Below, piece by piece: positions 7,541-16,646 of a DNA stretch of 64,000 nt. Under the pieces are notes generated by a model that worked only from the letters and a program-made list of their open reading frames with translations, did not search any database and was not told the DNA's origin. Position 1 is the stretch's first letter. Every line of letters begins with the position of its first letter. The DNA is from Cafeteria roenbergensis (Eukaryota > Sar > Bigyra > Bicosoecida > Cafeteriaceae): NCBI GenBank assembly GCA_008330645.1, contig VLTN01000072.1, forward strand, positions 1-64,000, given 5' to 3'. The translations under genes and the position numbers were made by a program.

Positions 7541-10501
7541 ATGCAGTCCGGGTTTTACCATTTGGGCCTGCTCGTTGGCGGAAACCCGTGGCTGACCATC
7601 CTGTTCTCGGTGCTGTTCATTGGGGTGTGTCTGGCTGGCGTGACCCAGTACAACGTCGAAAACGAGGGCGAAAAGCTGTGGGTTCCCCCCAACAGCATCG
7701 GCCTGAAGCAGCTGCGCTCCGTGCGCGACCTCTTCCCGGCCTCGGCGCGCACGTCGTCGTTCTACTTCCTCCCCAAGGGAGCCGGCACGTCCCCTGACTC
7801 CGGTGTGGGAGCCCTCAACTGGGAAGTGGTGGAGACCATGTTCGAGGTGGAGGAAATCGTGCGCAGCATCTCTGTGGAGGAGAAGTACAAGCCCGAAGAC
7901 GCGTCTCAGACGTGGAACTTTGCGAACCTGTGCCAGAAGGTTGACGTGCCGGCGTTCCTTGCCAGCGCGCAGCGTCCGCCAGAGACGAACCAGGCGTCTG
8001 CAGGGCCTCCGTCGACGCCTGGCGGTTCTTTCGGGCCGTCAGCGCCCGTGTCCACCTGCTATGTGACCGGTCTCACTGACCTGTGGGCTGGGAACAAGAC
8101 GCTCGCGATGCTGGACCGCGCCTCCGGCCGGACCGTCGTGGACGTGCTCAACACCGCTCTTCGCACGTCGACGAACGGCACAATCCTCTCCCCTCGCACC
8201 GGCCGCCCCATCATTTTCAACACGACGTTCGGCGGCGTGCGCTTCGGCTCCGGCGGCAACGTAACCGGCGCCGCCGTGGCGCTGTTCTCGTTCCAGCTCG
8301 AGAACCGCGACTACCGCGACCCGGCCGCAGGCACAGACGTCGATCCCCCCGCAGAGAAGTGGGAGCTGGAGCTCGCCTCCACGCTCAAGGTGGACCCCCA
8401 GGAGCAAACGTTCACGGGTGCGAAGCTGCTGTTCGGCATCCCCGAGTCTGACAGCAAGGAGCGCAGCTCCGCCATTACGGGCGATATTGCCTTTGTCGGT
8501 GCCTCCATCATGCTCATCCTGGTCTTCCTCGCCGTCCAGCTTCGCGTGGACTGCTCGTGCGTCGGCTCCCGCATCGGCCTGGCCCTCGCTGGCGGCCTCA
8601 CCGTTGGCATGAGCCTTGGATTCGCCTACGGCATCGGCTCCCTGATGGCCCCCTACACAACCGTGCACGCCATCCTGCCATTCATCCTGGCTGGCATCGG
8701 GGTGGACGACCTCTTCGTGGTGACCAACGAGTTCGCTCTCACCGACAAGACCAAGTCGCGCCGCGTTCGCATGGCCGAGGCGCTCAAGCACGCAGGCCCG
8801 TCCATCACTGTGACAACGCTCACTGACTTCCTTGCCTTCTTCATCGGGTCCACCACGGTGCTTCCTGCCTTCTCCGCCTTCTGTCAGTGGGCCGGAATGG
8901 CGATCTTGGGCGTCTACCTTCTGGCGTGCACGTTTTTTGCTGCCTGCGTGGTGATCGACTCCATTCGCCAGGAGGCCGGCCGCGCTGACATTTGCTGCTG
9001 TGTCACGTGCCGTGATCCCGAGGCGACCGAGGGCGGCGCGGACACTGTGGCGGCCAACCCTGCGTCTGTGGCGACCGGCAAGGGCGGCACCCCAGCGGTG
9101 GACGGCGCCGCCGTGCCCGCCAGCAAGTCTGAGGTGGACAGCGCCGACTCTTCCAAGTCAGCGGCAAGCACGAAGTCCAGCGGGGGGTGCTGCGGCGAGG
9201 ACGCCACCCGCGAGTGCATCGTGAACTGCTACGGCCCGGCCATCCTCAACCCCTTTAGCAAGGTGGCCGTCGTGGTCGCGTTCCTCGGCTTCGCTGGCGC
9301 CACAGGCTGGGCCTCTCAGTACACCTCGCAGGAGTTCCGCGAGGAGTGGTTCATCCCCGCCGCGAGCCCCCTCCAGGAGCAGGTGCAGGTTCGCGACAAG
9401 TACTTTGGCGAGAACGGAGTGCCCTTGAGCGGGTACGCCGTGAATTTCACCCTAGGGAACAACCGCAACCTTTTGCTCGATGTGGAGTCGGCCATGCGCG
9501 CCAACAAGTGGATCAACACCGAGCTCGGCGTCACCAGCTGGTACCGCGAGTTCGTGGAGTCCGAGATCAACGCCACCGAGTTCACTGAGCTCAGCAACGA
9601 GGAGTTCCACAGCCGTGCGCGTTCATGGCTGGCCAGCCCCGCCAACGTGCGCTTCAACTCGTCTCTCGTGTGGGGGGACGCCTCCAAGGGCTACGTGCGC
9701 GCAGCCCGCGTGTCCGCGTTCTACGTCGGCACGTCCACTGCAGAGCAGGAGATTGCGGCCATGACCACCCTCCGCGACGACGTGACTGCCGTGGAGAAGG
9801 CCCGGGGACGGCCCGCCGACACCGTCTTCGCCTCCTCCTTCGTCTACTCCAACTGGGAGCAGCTCGTGGTCATCCCCTCGGAGGCAATCCAGAACATTGG
9901 CCTGGCCATCGCGGCATGCTTTGTGGTCGTTCTCATCTTCATTGCCCACCCGACGACTGCCATCCTCGTCACCCTCGCGGTGGCCCTGGTGCTGGTGGAC
10001 ATCCTCGGAGTCTGCACCTGGTGGGACGTATCGCTCAACGGTGTGTCCGTCGTCAACCTCACCTTGGCCATCGGCCTGTCGGTTGACTACAGCGCCCACA
10101 TCGCCCATGCTTTCATGCACAAGCACGGGACGCGCAACGAGCGGGTGACCCTTGCGCTCTCAGAGATGGGCGTCTCGGTGATCAACGGGGGCGCCTCCAC
10201 GTTCCTCGCCGTGGTGGTTCTTGCCGCCTCGAACTCGTACATCTTCACGGTCTTCTTCAAGGTCTTCTTCCTCTCGGTGGTGTTCGGCCTTGCCCACGGC
10301 CTGATCTTCTTGCCCGTCGTGTTGTCCATAATCGGGCCAGACGCGCACGAGGACTTCACACCCCAGGAAGAGCAGGAGGAGGCGGAGTCCGCGACGGTGG
10401 GGACCGCCAAGAGCGATGCCGAGATGGCCCGGGTGAAGCCGGCAACATCGACGGCCCCCCAGGGCGGAATGAAGTCGCTCCAGTCGCGCTCCGCGAAGTG
10501 A
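7541..10501 (+). CDS. Patched/NPC1-like RND-family membrane protein with sterol-sensing domain
   Basis: 986 aa, no introns. It belongs to the eukaryotic Patched/Dispatched/NPC1 branch of RND permeases, which move sterols or lipids using an ion gradient. The start ATGCAGTCC was chosen because MQSGFYHLGL opens the family's N-terminal helix; the frame continues upstream without an ATG that fits. After the first helix comes a large lumenal loop, then from about residue 312 a sterol-sensing five-helix block with GIGVDDLFVV (residues about 384-393). A Ser/Lys-rich loop with cysteine clusters precedes the second half. The second helical bundle, about residues 781-930, carries LSVDYSAHIAHAF, the RND helix with the proton-relay Asp. 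It points toward the convergent MerC gene. The substrate cannot be read from sequence. Confidence 0.9.
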   Translation: MQSGFYHLGLLVGGNPWLTILFSVLFIGVCLAGVTQYNVENEGEKLWVPPNSIGLKQLRSVRDLFPASARTSSFYFLPKGAGTSPDSGVGALNWEVVETMFEVEEIVRSISVEEKYKPEDASQTWNFANLCQKVDVPAFLASAQRPPETNQASAGPPSTPGGSFGPSAPVSTCYVTGLTDLWAGNKTLAMLDRASGRTVVDVLNTALRTSTNGTILSPRTGRPIIFNTTFGGVRFGSGGNVTGAAVALFSFQLENRDYRDPAAGTDVDPPAEKWELELASTLKVDPQEQTFTGAKLLFGIPESDSKERSSAITGDIAFVGASIMLILVFLAVQLRVDCSCVGSRIGLALAGGLTVGMSLGFAYGIGSLMAPYTTVHAILPFILAGIGVDDLFVVTNEFALTDKTKSRRVRMAEALKHAGPSITVTTLTDFLAFFIGSTTVLPAFSAFCQWAGMAILGVYLLACTFFAACVVIDSIRQEAGRADICCCVTCRDPEATEGGADTVAANPASVATGKGGTPAVDGAAVPASKSEVDSADSSKSAASTKSSGGCCGEDATRECIVNCYGPAILNPFSKVAVVVAFLGFAGATGWASQYTSQEFREEWFIPAASPLQEQVQVRDKYFGENGVPLSGYAVNFTLGNNRNLLLDVESAMRANKWINTELGVTSWYREFVESEINATEFTELSNEEFHSRARSWLASPANVRFNSSLVWGDASKGYVRAARVSAFYVGTSTAEQEIAAMTTLRDDVTAVEKARGRPADTVFASSFVYSNWEQLVVIPSEAIQNIGLAIAACFVVVLIFIAHPTTAILVTLAVALVLVDILGVCTWWDVSLNGVSVVNLTLAIGLSVDYSAHIAHAFMHKHGTRNERVTLALSEMGVSVINGGASTFLAVVVLAASNSYIFTVFFKVFFLSVVFGLAHGLIFLPVVLSIIGPDAHEDFTPQEEQEEAESATVGTAKSDAEMARVKPATSTAPQGGMKSLQSRSAK

Positions 10502-10703
10502 GGAGCCGAGTCGCCGTTGCCTTTCGCTCGCCCCTGTTGCATCGAGCCTGCATGTGTGATGTTCTGGTGCGTCCTCTGCCTTGTAGAGCGAGTTCCGAAT
10601 GTTCGAAGCATTCGGAGCAGCCAGATGCGGGTTCACGCTCACAAGCAGCTGGCGCCACTGCCCGTGACGACAGGCAGACAGCCAGAAGCGGTCATTCATG
10701 TTT

Positions 10704-10716
10704 GGGGGGGGGGGGG
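10704..10716 (+). repeat. G13 homopolymer
   Basis: Thirteen G in a row, then AGGG. It lies between the converging 3' ends of the Patched and MerC genes. It is a likely sequencing-error hotspot, or it could form a G-quadruplex in DNA. Confidence 0.95.
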
Positions 10717-10747
10717 AGGGCGAGGCATGGCACACAGAGTTCAGCGG

Positions 10748-11872
10748 TCATGCCTTGGTTTCCTTGGGGCCTGAGCAGCAGCTGGGCTTGGAGGCCGCGC
10801 AGCAGCTGGCCCGCGCCTGCGCCTGCGTCGCAGCGAGGCGGCGAGTGAGCAGCAGGTGCGCGATCATCAGGAGCGCGCCTCCAAGTCCAGCGGTGCTCTC
10901 CGTCACCAAGGGAGCGGCCTCCACAGCGGCGGTGACGGCAGCAGCCGCGCCAGGAAAGACCGACGAAGGCACGTTCAGCGCCAAGATGGATGCCACGCCC
11001 GCGAGGCCGACAGAAGCCACTGCCGGAGACTTGTGGCTCTTGTAGGCCGATGCCACTGCGTACAGGCCCAGCGGGGCAACCCCCACAAACTGCAAGCGCG
11101 ACCAACACGGCGCATTGCGAAGGCCTGTGACACACCAGACGAACTGCAGCAAGCTCTTGCCGCTGCGAACTGGCCGGCAGCTCCCCTGTCCCTGGATGCT
11201 GCCTCGCAGGAAAGCTCAGCAACTCACCGTGAACGTCTTCAGCGCCGCCGTAGAGACGCCCAGGAAGGGCAGCGTCGCCTCGCACGACGAGCAGGCGGCA
11301 TCGCCCGACGCGGCAGCAGAGGATGCGGACGCGGCCCCGGAAAGCGCGGGGAGCACCGCGGCCAGAGCGGGAACCACCGTGCAGTTGATTGTGCACAGCA
11401 TGGCGGCGAGGGTCGACGATGCCGCAGCAAGCCCGCCAGCTACATCCGCCGGCTGGCTGGCGCTGGGAGGGGCGGGCCTGGAGCCCGCCTTCTGATCCGC
11501 GAGCCGCTCCTCCTCCCCCGCCTGAGAGGAGAAGAATCGCACCCCGGAAGTCTGCCCGTAGCAGAGGGCCGCGGGCCCCGAAGGGGCTGCGGCCGGAATA
11601 GCAAGTTGTTTGTAGCGCACCGTGGTACGGAGTAGACGAGTAGTCAAGGTGAGCACGTCGAGGGCGGTCATGAAGCCGACCTGGAGCCCGAGGGCGTCTT
11701 GTTCATTCATAATAGCATCGTCCTCGACGTGGAAGCCGCTGACGCCGCTGCTGCGCACAAGAGCGCCAGGGATGACAGCTCCGGCTGCGCGAGCTGCCGT
11801 CCGCAGGGTGCCGGCGGCGCGGGCGCCGGAGCCCACGGCGCGCTGCATCACGTTGATGCGAGCGAAAAGCAT
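10748..11872 (-). CDS. MerC-domain membrane protein, probably mitochondrial, copy 2 (intact)
   Basis: Exons 11872-11228 and 11143-10748 in phase 0, 346 aa. MerC proteins are four-helix inner-membrane metal (mercury) uptake proteins. Family hallmarks here are an AAMLCTINCTVVPALAAVLP helix with paired cysteines, a CEATLPF stretch, a loop-helix unit LQFVGVAPLGLYAVASAYK, and a last helix GGALLMIAHLLLTRRL. The tail has two CC pairs that could bind metal. The N terminus is Arg/Ala-rich without acids for about 40 residues, and RFFSSQ at about residue 110 resembles a mitochondrial processing site. The ATG at 11872 is 90 bp from the left terminus of transposon copy 2. The frame crosses all three positions where copy 1 is frameshifted, which supports this model. 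Metal specificity is unknown. Confidence 0.75.
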
Positions 11873-11962
11873 CGTGGAAGTTCCCGGGGAGGGGGGAAGG
11901 GCGTGGGAGGGTGCGCCTCTCCCGGGAGCCGGCCGAAGCACGGGCTCGGCGGTTCGCAACGT

Positions 11963-11992
11963 CGACTGCAGAGCTACCCGGGAGAGAAAAGC
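11963..11992 (+). repeat. Left terminal inverted repeat, transposon copy 2
   Basis: Identical to 942-971, and inverted exactly at 16384-16413. Confidence 0.93.
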
Positions 11993-12002
11993 CAAAAAGC
12001 GG

Positions 12003-12019
12003 ATGCTCGGAAGAGAAAA
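12003..12019 (+). repeat. Left subterminal inverted repeat, transposon copy 2
   Basis: Same 17-bp sequence as 982-998. Confidence 0.8.
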
Positions 12020-12659
12020 GCACTTTTGCGGTATGGACATTGTCCAATCGACCCAAAACTTCGGCTGTGCCCGTTTCCTAGTGAGGCGCTGAAAATGGCC
12101 TTGACCGATTGCGGCTTGTGCTCCTGGCGCGCGAGGCGCGCCGCGGTTGTCTGCAACGGCTGGCGGGGCGCACCCTCCCAACCGCCCCAGGGCAGCTCCA
12201 GCCCCAATCTCTTCTTCGAAAAGTGTGGGCAGTATGTTTCCATAGCGAATGCATGTGGTCAGGGCGCTGGACTCGCGCTGGTTGGGGAGGCGCCTGCCGC
12301 CGTTGCCGAAAACTTGTGCGCAGCATCCTTCCGCCTGGGAGTCATGTTTTTTGAATTTTGAGGCCATCGCACACGTTTTTGTGCTCGTGCAGATCGCGTC
12401 GTACGCTTTGTTTGCGGTTTTCTTTGAGCGCCCAGCACTTCCCCGACACCTCGACCGTCAGCTCACCCGCCAAATTGAAAAGGATGGAAGACAGCCAGTG
12501 ACCATTTCTCATGGCTCTGGGGTTCTTGAGGTCCCAAAGTCGATAGTTGCGCGGGGCCTTCGCGACGCTGTTGACTGGGGCATTCGGAACGAGGTGCTTG
12601 TCGGTCAACTGCAACTCGGCAAAAACGCCGCCAAACGGGCGTTTGGTGTGGCCTTTGTG

Positions 12660-15600
12660 ATGTCAATACAGTCAACATCCGAGCTAATCTCGCTGCTGAA
12701 GTACGTTGGGCTCAGGCAATGCAGCAGGGCGACGCAATTTACGGCCAAAGCGTACCCGCCCGTTCCAGCGCAGACGAGGCGAGACGGAGTCTTCGCTCAA
12801 GCCGCTCGAATTGGAGCCAGCAAAGTCCACCCGGCGGCTACTACCAGAGACAGGTGCATCTCTGAACACGGAATGGAATCCCCGTGGGCCAGATGGGTCC
12901 GCCAGGCGCGTGAACACGTCTTCGCCATTCTGACCGAGAGGGGCCTTGCGCGACTGATGGCAGATGGCTTGCCGGAGGAAGTCGCTCGCAAGCAGCTTAA
13001 CGAGGGTCTAAACGGGGCCTTCAGGCGCAGCATTTCCCGGAGCATTCGAGAGCTTGGCATCCAGCCCCACCAAAGCGGCGCCAGGCGCGGATTGGCTTCG
13101 CCCCCGGCCAAGGCGCCTGCTCTCGAGGGCGCACCGGCTGTTGCAAGCGAGGCCAAGACGATGGCGAAAAAGCAGTATAAATGGGTCCAAGGCCTGACGA
13201 TGCCGCTCTCGAGCGGCTTTCTCCGGGACTTCGGCCGCACATCGCAGCCTCGGTCGCTGTCCGTCGCAGCTGAGATATTGCTCATGCAGTTTCTGTTTCA
13301 CAGGATTGCTCAAGACCATCCCACCACGGTGCAAGACGTGGCACATGCAGTGCTTGGGTACTCCGTCAGCCTCCGTCGCCAAGTCGTAGGGATTATCGCT
13401 TCTACGCGGCTGTCGACCAGTTCGTGCGCCCCTCATGCAGCAAGCAGCAGCGGCGGCTCCGATCCCGGCAAAGACGGCTCCAAAGTCGATCTACCTCGGT
13501 GGCTTGCACAGACTACCGCTGGGACTGGAGTTGCTTCGGGATTCTTGAAACGCTGGCGGGTGAGGCTTCGTAAGGCGCGTCTCGGGTCAAGCTCACGCAT
13601 CACTGCGCCACGAAGCGGAGTAGTGCTCAAGTTTGCTTACTTCTGGAAGCAAGCCGTGGACCAGCTGGAAGAGCTTGTTGGAAGTGGTGAGCTTGCTCGG
13701 CGTATTTGCAACCTGGACGAAACACATGGTGAGATTTTCAAAATGGTCATTACAAAAATTCTTGGGATTCCTGGTCTTCCTGTTCATCACAATTCGGGTG
13801 GCACAAAACACCAGCACGTGACATCAATTAATACTGTTACGGCTGACGGGAAGAAGCTCCCAGTGTTCGCAGTCGTCCCAGCCAGCGGCAATGACTCCAC
13901 TCCTCCGGCAGCATCATGGGTCGCAGATGTTCCAGAGGAGCACGCGAAGTCCATCGTCATCACCAAAAGCAAAAATGGCTGGTCGGCCGAGAGGCACATT
14001 ATCATGGCGCTGGAGTCTGTCTGTCAGCACTACGAGCAAGTGTGGAAGATGGAAGTGTCGCCTCGGAAGCCAATTCTCATGCTCATGGATAATTGTAGCA
14101 CGCACACCACGCCGCAAGTTCTGGCGTATGCAATGGAGAGGGGAGTTCGATTAATGTTCCTCCCACCCAATTGTTCCCACGTCCTCCAGCCACTGGACAT
14201 CGGCGTCTTCGGACCGCTCAAGAACAAGCACTTCAAGCGGGCCAGAGATTTCATCGTGCGGGCGCGAAAGGCTCGAGCTGTGAAGCAAGTCACCACTCGC
14301 AATGGCTCGCTCCGAGAGGCCAGCGAGGCTGCAACTGCAGCAGCGAAGGTGCGAATCCACGATGTTCTCGCTGCATATGTGGTGGGGTTTGCAGAAGTTC
14401 CGGAGGAGACAGTAAGGTCCTCCTGGGTGAAGAGCGGCATTTTCCCTCTGGACATCGCAAAGATCAAAGCAAACGTCTGGGTGGAAAAGGCTGACCTGGT
14501 CGAGGCTATCAATGGCCGCAAACTTCCCATGGAGACGCTGGATGCCGCGATTGAGCTGCTGGCAGACTTGGATGTGATCCCGGCGGGGTACGCAGTTCGT
14601 GACGCAACCGACGACAGCGAGCTTTCCGCACCTGCGGCAGCAGCAAGTGTCCGGCAAGGCTCACTAATGGCAGCGATGACGACCAGTTTGGCCTTCTCGT
14701 GGTACTCTGATGGGCTGGCCAGAGTGATGGACTCGCCCGCGTTCGACGAAGTCGTCAGGCAGATGGAGGGCGCCGGCACCGATGCGGCCCAAACGGCAGT
14801 CGAGGAGGCCGCCGACAGCAGGCGCAGCAGCACGAGTAGTCGAGCAGATGCATCTGTGCCGAGCTCAGGGCTGCTCGTCGGCGACGACGATGACACGGCC
14901 GAGCAGGCTGCTGGCATGCACGACCAGGACCGCGTGCAAGTCCAGAACGTGTTCACTGCGCACCAGGTGATGGAGCAACATCGCCGGCGCCAAGAGGCCA
15001 AGCTAGCTGCGGCTGAGGCCACCGCCGGCAGGGCCAGAGCGAAGCGTCGCAGGTCAATTGGGGGCGACGCTGACGCGCCGCTCCCCGACCCCGGGACGCG
15101 GCAGCGCATTGCCAAGCTGTTGGCGGAACGACGGGGGCTCCTAGCACCACCCGAGCTCACCGTGGACGAGCGCCAAGACCTGGAACACCTCAAGCTGGCA
15201 GTAAGCACGGAGCCAGGGGCCCAGCACCTCGCCAGCGAGCGCATCCAACGGCTCAATGAGCTCACGGCCAAGCAAGCTGCTTGGCAGGGGTACATGGAAG
15301 CCCACAGCTTGGCCCTGCGCGCACTCAGCGCAGGGAAGGAGCTCGCAGCGTGCCTACAGTCGCCTTTTGGAGTCATTGGCCTCCAAGCTGAAAGCGCGGA
15401 CTTGCCGCTCTCCATCGCACTGAACACGATGTACATTGTAACAGCCCACCACGCAGCTGCAGAAGACGCATCGGTGTCGGAAGCCGCGCCGCCATCCTCG
15501 TCCTCGTCGTCCTCGGCGGCCAACCACGCGCAGCTGCACCAGGGGTGCCCTGCTCACGCCGCCGCAGCCAGGCAGTCCTCCGCGATCGCAGCCTCTCCAC

Positions 15601-15974
15601 CCGACCCGCCCGCACCAGTAGCGTCCCAACCATGTTCTTCGGCAACTTCAGGCGCTCCCGTTGTCCCGGCTGCCGAAAGGCAGGAGAATCGGCTGTTCCC
15701 GGTCGCGACGAACGAGCGTCGCCGGCGAGTTTCCGCGCGGCTTGCGGCGGCATCAAGCGCAGCGTCCGCCCCATCGATGGAGAGTCAACCAACCCCTCGT
15801 CCCCCTGCGGCTGAGCCAGCGGGGGCACCTACAGACGACGCAGGGGCTGAAGCGCCGCCGAGGCAATGCAAACCAAAAATTTCCGGAACGTCCATCTTGA
15901 GCACCATCGGCCGGATGGCCACGGCAGTTCTAGCACATTTTCGCAATGCTGGATATGACGTGTTGATGCATTGA
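12660..15974 (+). CDS. DDE_1-type transposase (pogo/Tigger-like), copy 2
   Basis: 1104 aa from the ATG equivalent to 1638. I see no residue difference from copy 1, including the DD35D triad and the long low-complexity tail. The open frame extends upstream to 12249 but in a different frame from copy 1 before the T-run indel, showing that the upstream part is not conserved coding sequence. Intact frame plus intact termini suggests the element could still be mobile or was until recently. Confidence 0.88.
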   Translation: MSIQSTSELISLLKYVGLRQCSRATQFTAKAYPPVPAQTRRDGVFAQAARIGASKVHPAATTRDRCISEHGMESPWARWVRQAREHVFAILTERGLARLMADGLPEEVARKQLNEGLNGAFRRSISRSIRELGIQPHQSGARRGLASPPAKAPALEGAPAVASEAKTMAKKQYKWVQGLTMPLSSGFLRDFGRTSQPRSLSVAAEILLMQFLFHRIAQDHPTTVQDVAHAVLGYSVSLRRQVVGIIASTRLSTSSCAPHAASSSGGSDPGKDGSKVDLPRWLAQTTAGTGVASGFLKRWRVRLRKARLGSSSRITAPRSGVVLKFAYFWKQAVDQLEELVGSGELARRICNLDETHGEIFKMVITKILGIPGLPVHHNSGGTKHQHVTSINTVTADGKKLPVFAVVPASGNDSTPPAASWVADVPEEHAKSIVITKSKNGWSAERHIIMALESVCQHYEQVWKMEVSPRKPILMLMDNCSTHTTPQVLAYAMERGVRLMFLPPNCSHVLQPLDIGVFGPLKNKHFKRARDFIVRARKARAVKQVTTRNGSLREASEAATAAAKVRIHDVLAAYVVGFAEVPEETVRSSWVKSGIFPLDIAKIKANVWVEKADLVEAINGRKLPMETLDAAIELLADLDVIPAGYAVRDATDDSELSAPAAAASVRQGSLMAAMTTSLAFSWYSDGLARVMDSPAFDEVVRQMEGAGTDAAQTAVEEAADSRRSSTSSRADASVPSSGLLVGDDDDTAEQAAGMHDQDRVQVQNVFTAHQVMEQHRRRQEAKLAAAEATAGRARAKRRRSIGGDADAPLPDPGTRQRIAKLLAERRGLLAPPELTVDERQDLEHLKLAVSTEPGAQHLASERIQRLNELTAKQAAWQGYMEAHSLALRALSAGKELAACLQSPFGVIGLQAESADLPLSIALNTMYIVTAHHAAAEDASVSEAAPPSSSSSSSAANHAQLHQGCPAHAAAARQSSAIAASPPDPPAPVASQPCSSATSGAPVVPAAERQENRLFPVATNERRRRVSARLAAASSAASAPSMESQPTPRPPAAEPAGAPTDDAGAEAPPRQCKPKISGTSILSTIGRMATAVLAHFRNAGYDVLMH

Positions 15975-16176
15975 AACTGCGCGTTAAGGCCCTGGAGCGC
16001 GAATGATTTTCTCAATTCGAAACGAGCCACTCCTGGCTCCCCAGCCGCTCAGAGTCCTTGTTCCAGCACGCGAATGTGCGCAAACTGTCGTAAAGGCAAA
16101 CAAGCAGGCAATGGTAGCAGTTATATCGCACTGGCATTCCCTCAGCGCGAGAAAAGTGGAAAATGCGCTAAAAAGT

Positions 16177-16193
16177 TTTTCTCTTCCGAGCAT
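16177..16193 (-). repeat. Right subterminal inverted repeat, transposon copy 2
   Basis: Same 17-bp sequence as 5155-5171; exact inverse of 12003-12019. Confidence 0.8.
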
Positions 16194-16383
16194 TCAAAAA
16201 AAACTGGCGGCCGCCAAATTCTCACACCCGCCGCGGGCCCGCATCCGCGCCAGGAGGCATGGATCCACAATCGCCTCGGTGAAAACTAACCTTTTGCGCT
16301 CTTCTTGCGTCTGGGCCACATAGAGGGCGCACAGCGGGCCTGTGGGGCCGTTGGGAGGGTAGGGTTTGTGCGTCCCTGCTTAA

Positions 16384-16413
16384 GCTTTTCTCTCCCGGGT
16401 AGCTCTGCAGTCG
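16384..16413 (-). repeat. Right terminal inverted repeat, transposon copy 2
   Basis: Identical to 5362-5391. Unlike copy 1, the inverted match stops at its outer base. Confidence 0.93.
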
Positions 16414-16646
16414 GGCGCAAATCGCCCAGCAGAGCCATCCCGCCATGCTGGAGCGCGCTTGGCGGAGCTTCGAAACCCTGGAACGGCAACGCGCGGCGCG
16501 AACCGCGGGGCCACGTGGCTTGCCACGCCATGGCCGTCTCGTGACGGGGCGCGTGGCTTGTGTGCGGGCCGCCAGGGAAACGTGCGCCACGCTAGCAGGT
16601 TTGTCGCACAGCCACACTGCAGCCCGCTCGACGACGCTCGCTCTTG

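Larger units (their letters stand above)
11018..16413. repeat. Segmental duplication, copy 2
   Basis: This is the second copy of the block at 1-5391, in the same orientation. To its left the sequence runs into the 3' end of the MerC gene and then the Patched-family gene. To its right it passes abruptly into the 3' flank of BBS1. If the event was a tandem duplication of 5392-16413 (about 11.02 kb), copy 1 would be the tail of a previous unit, and a second Patched gene should lie just left of the window. Confidence 0.95.
11963..16413 (+). mobile_element. Pogo-like DDE DNA transposon, copy 2, complete
   Basis: Same element as 942-5391 with one extra T near 12347. Terminal repeats and transposase are intact. 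The left flank is the same as in copy 1, but the right flank is unrelated, and the TCGA seen beside copy 1 reads TCGG here. So this is not an independent insertion. It was copied together with its left flank, and the right junction is either the original flank or a rearrangement joint. Confidence 0.9.

Noticed and set aside
11216-12367. 383-codon minus-strand frame extending the MerC gene into the transposon left end
   Set aside because: The part upstream of 11872 lies in transposon non-coding DNA and is out of frame in copy 1; the ATG at 11872 gives a better leader.
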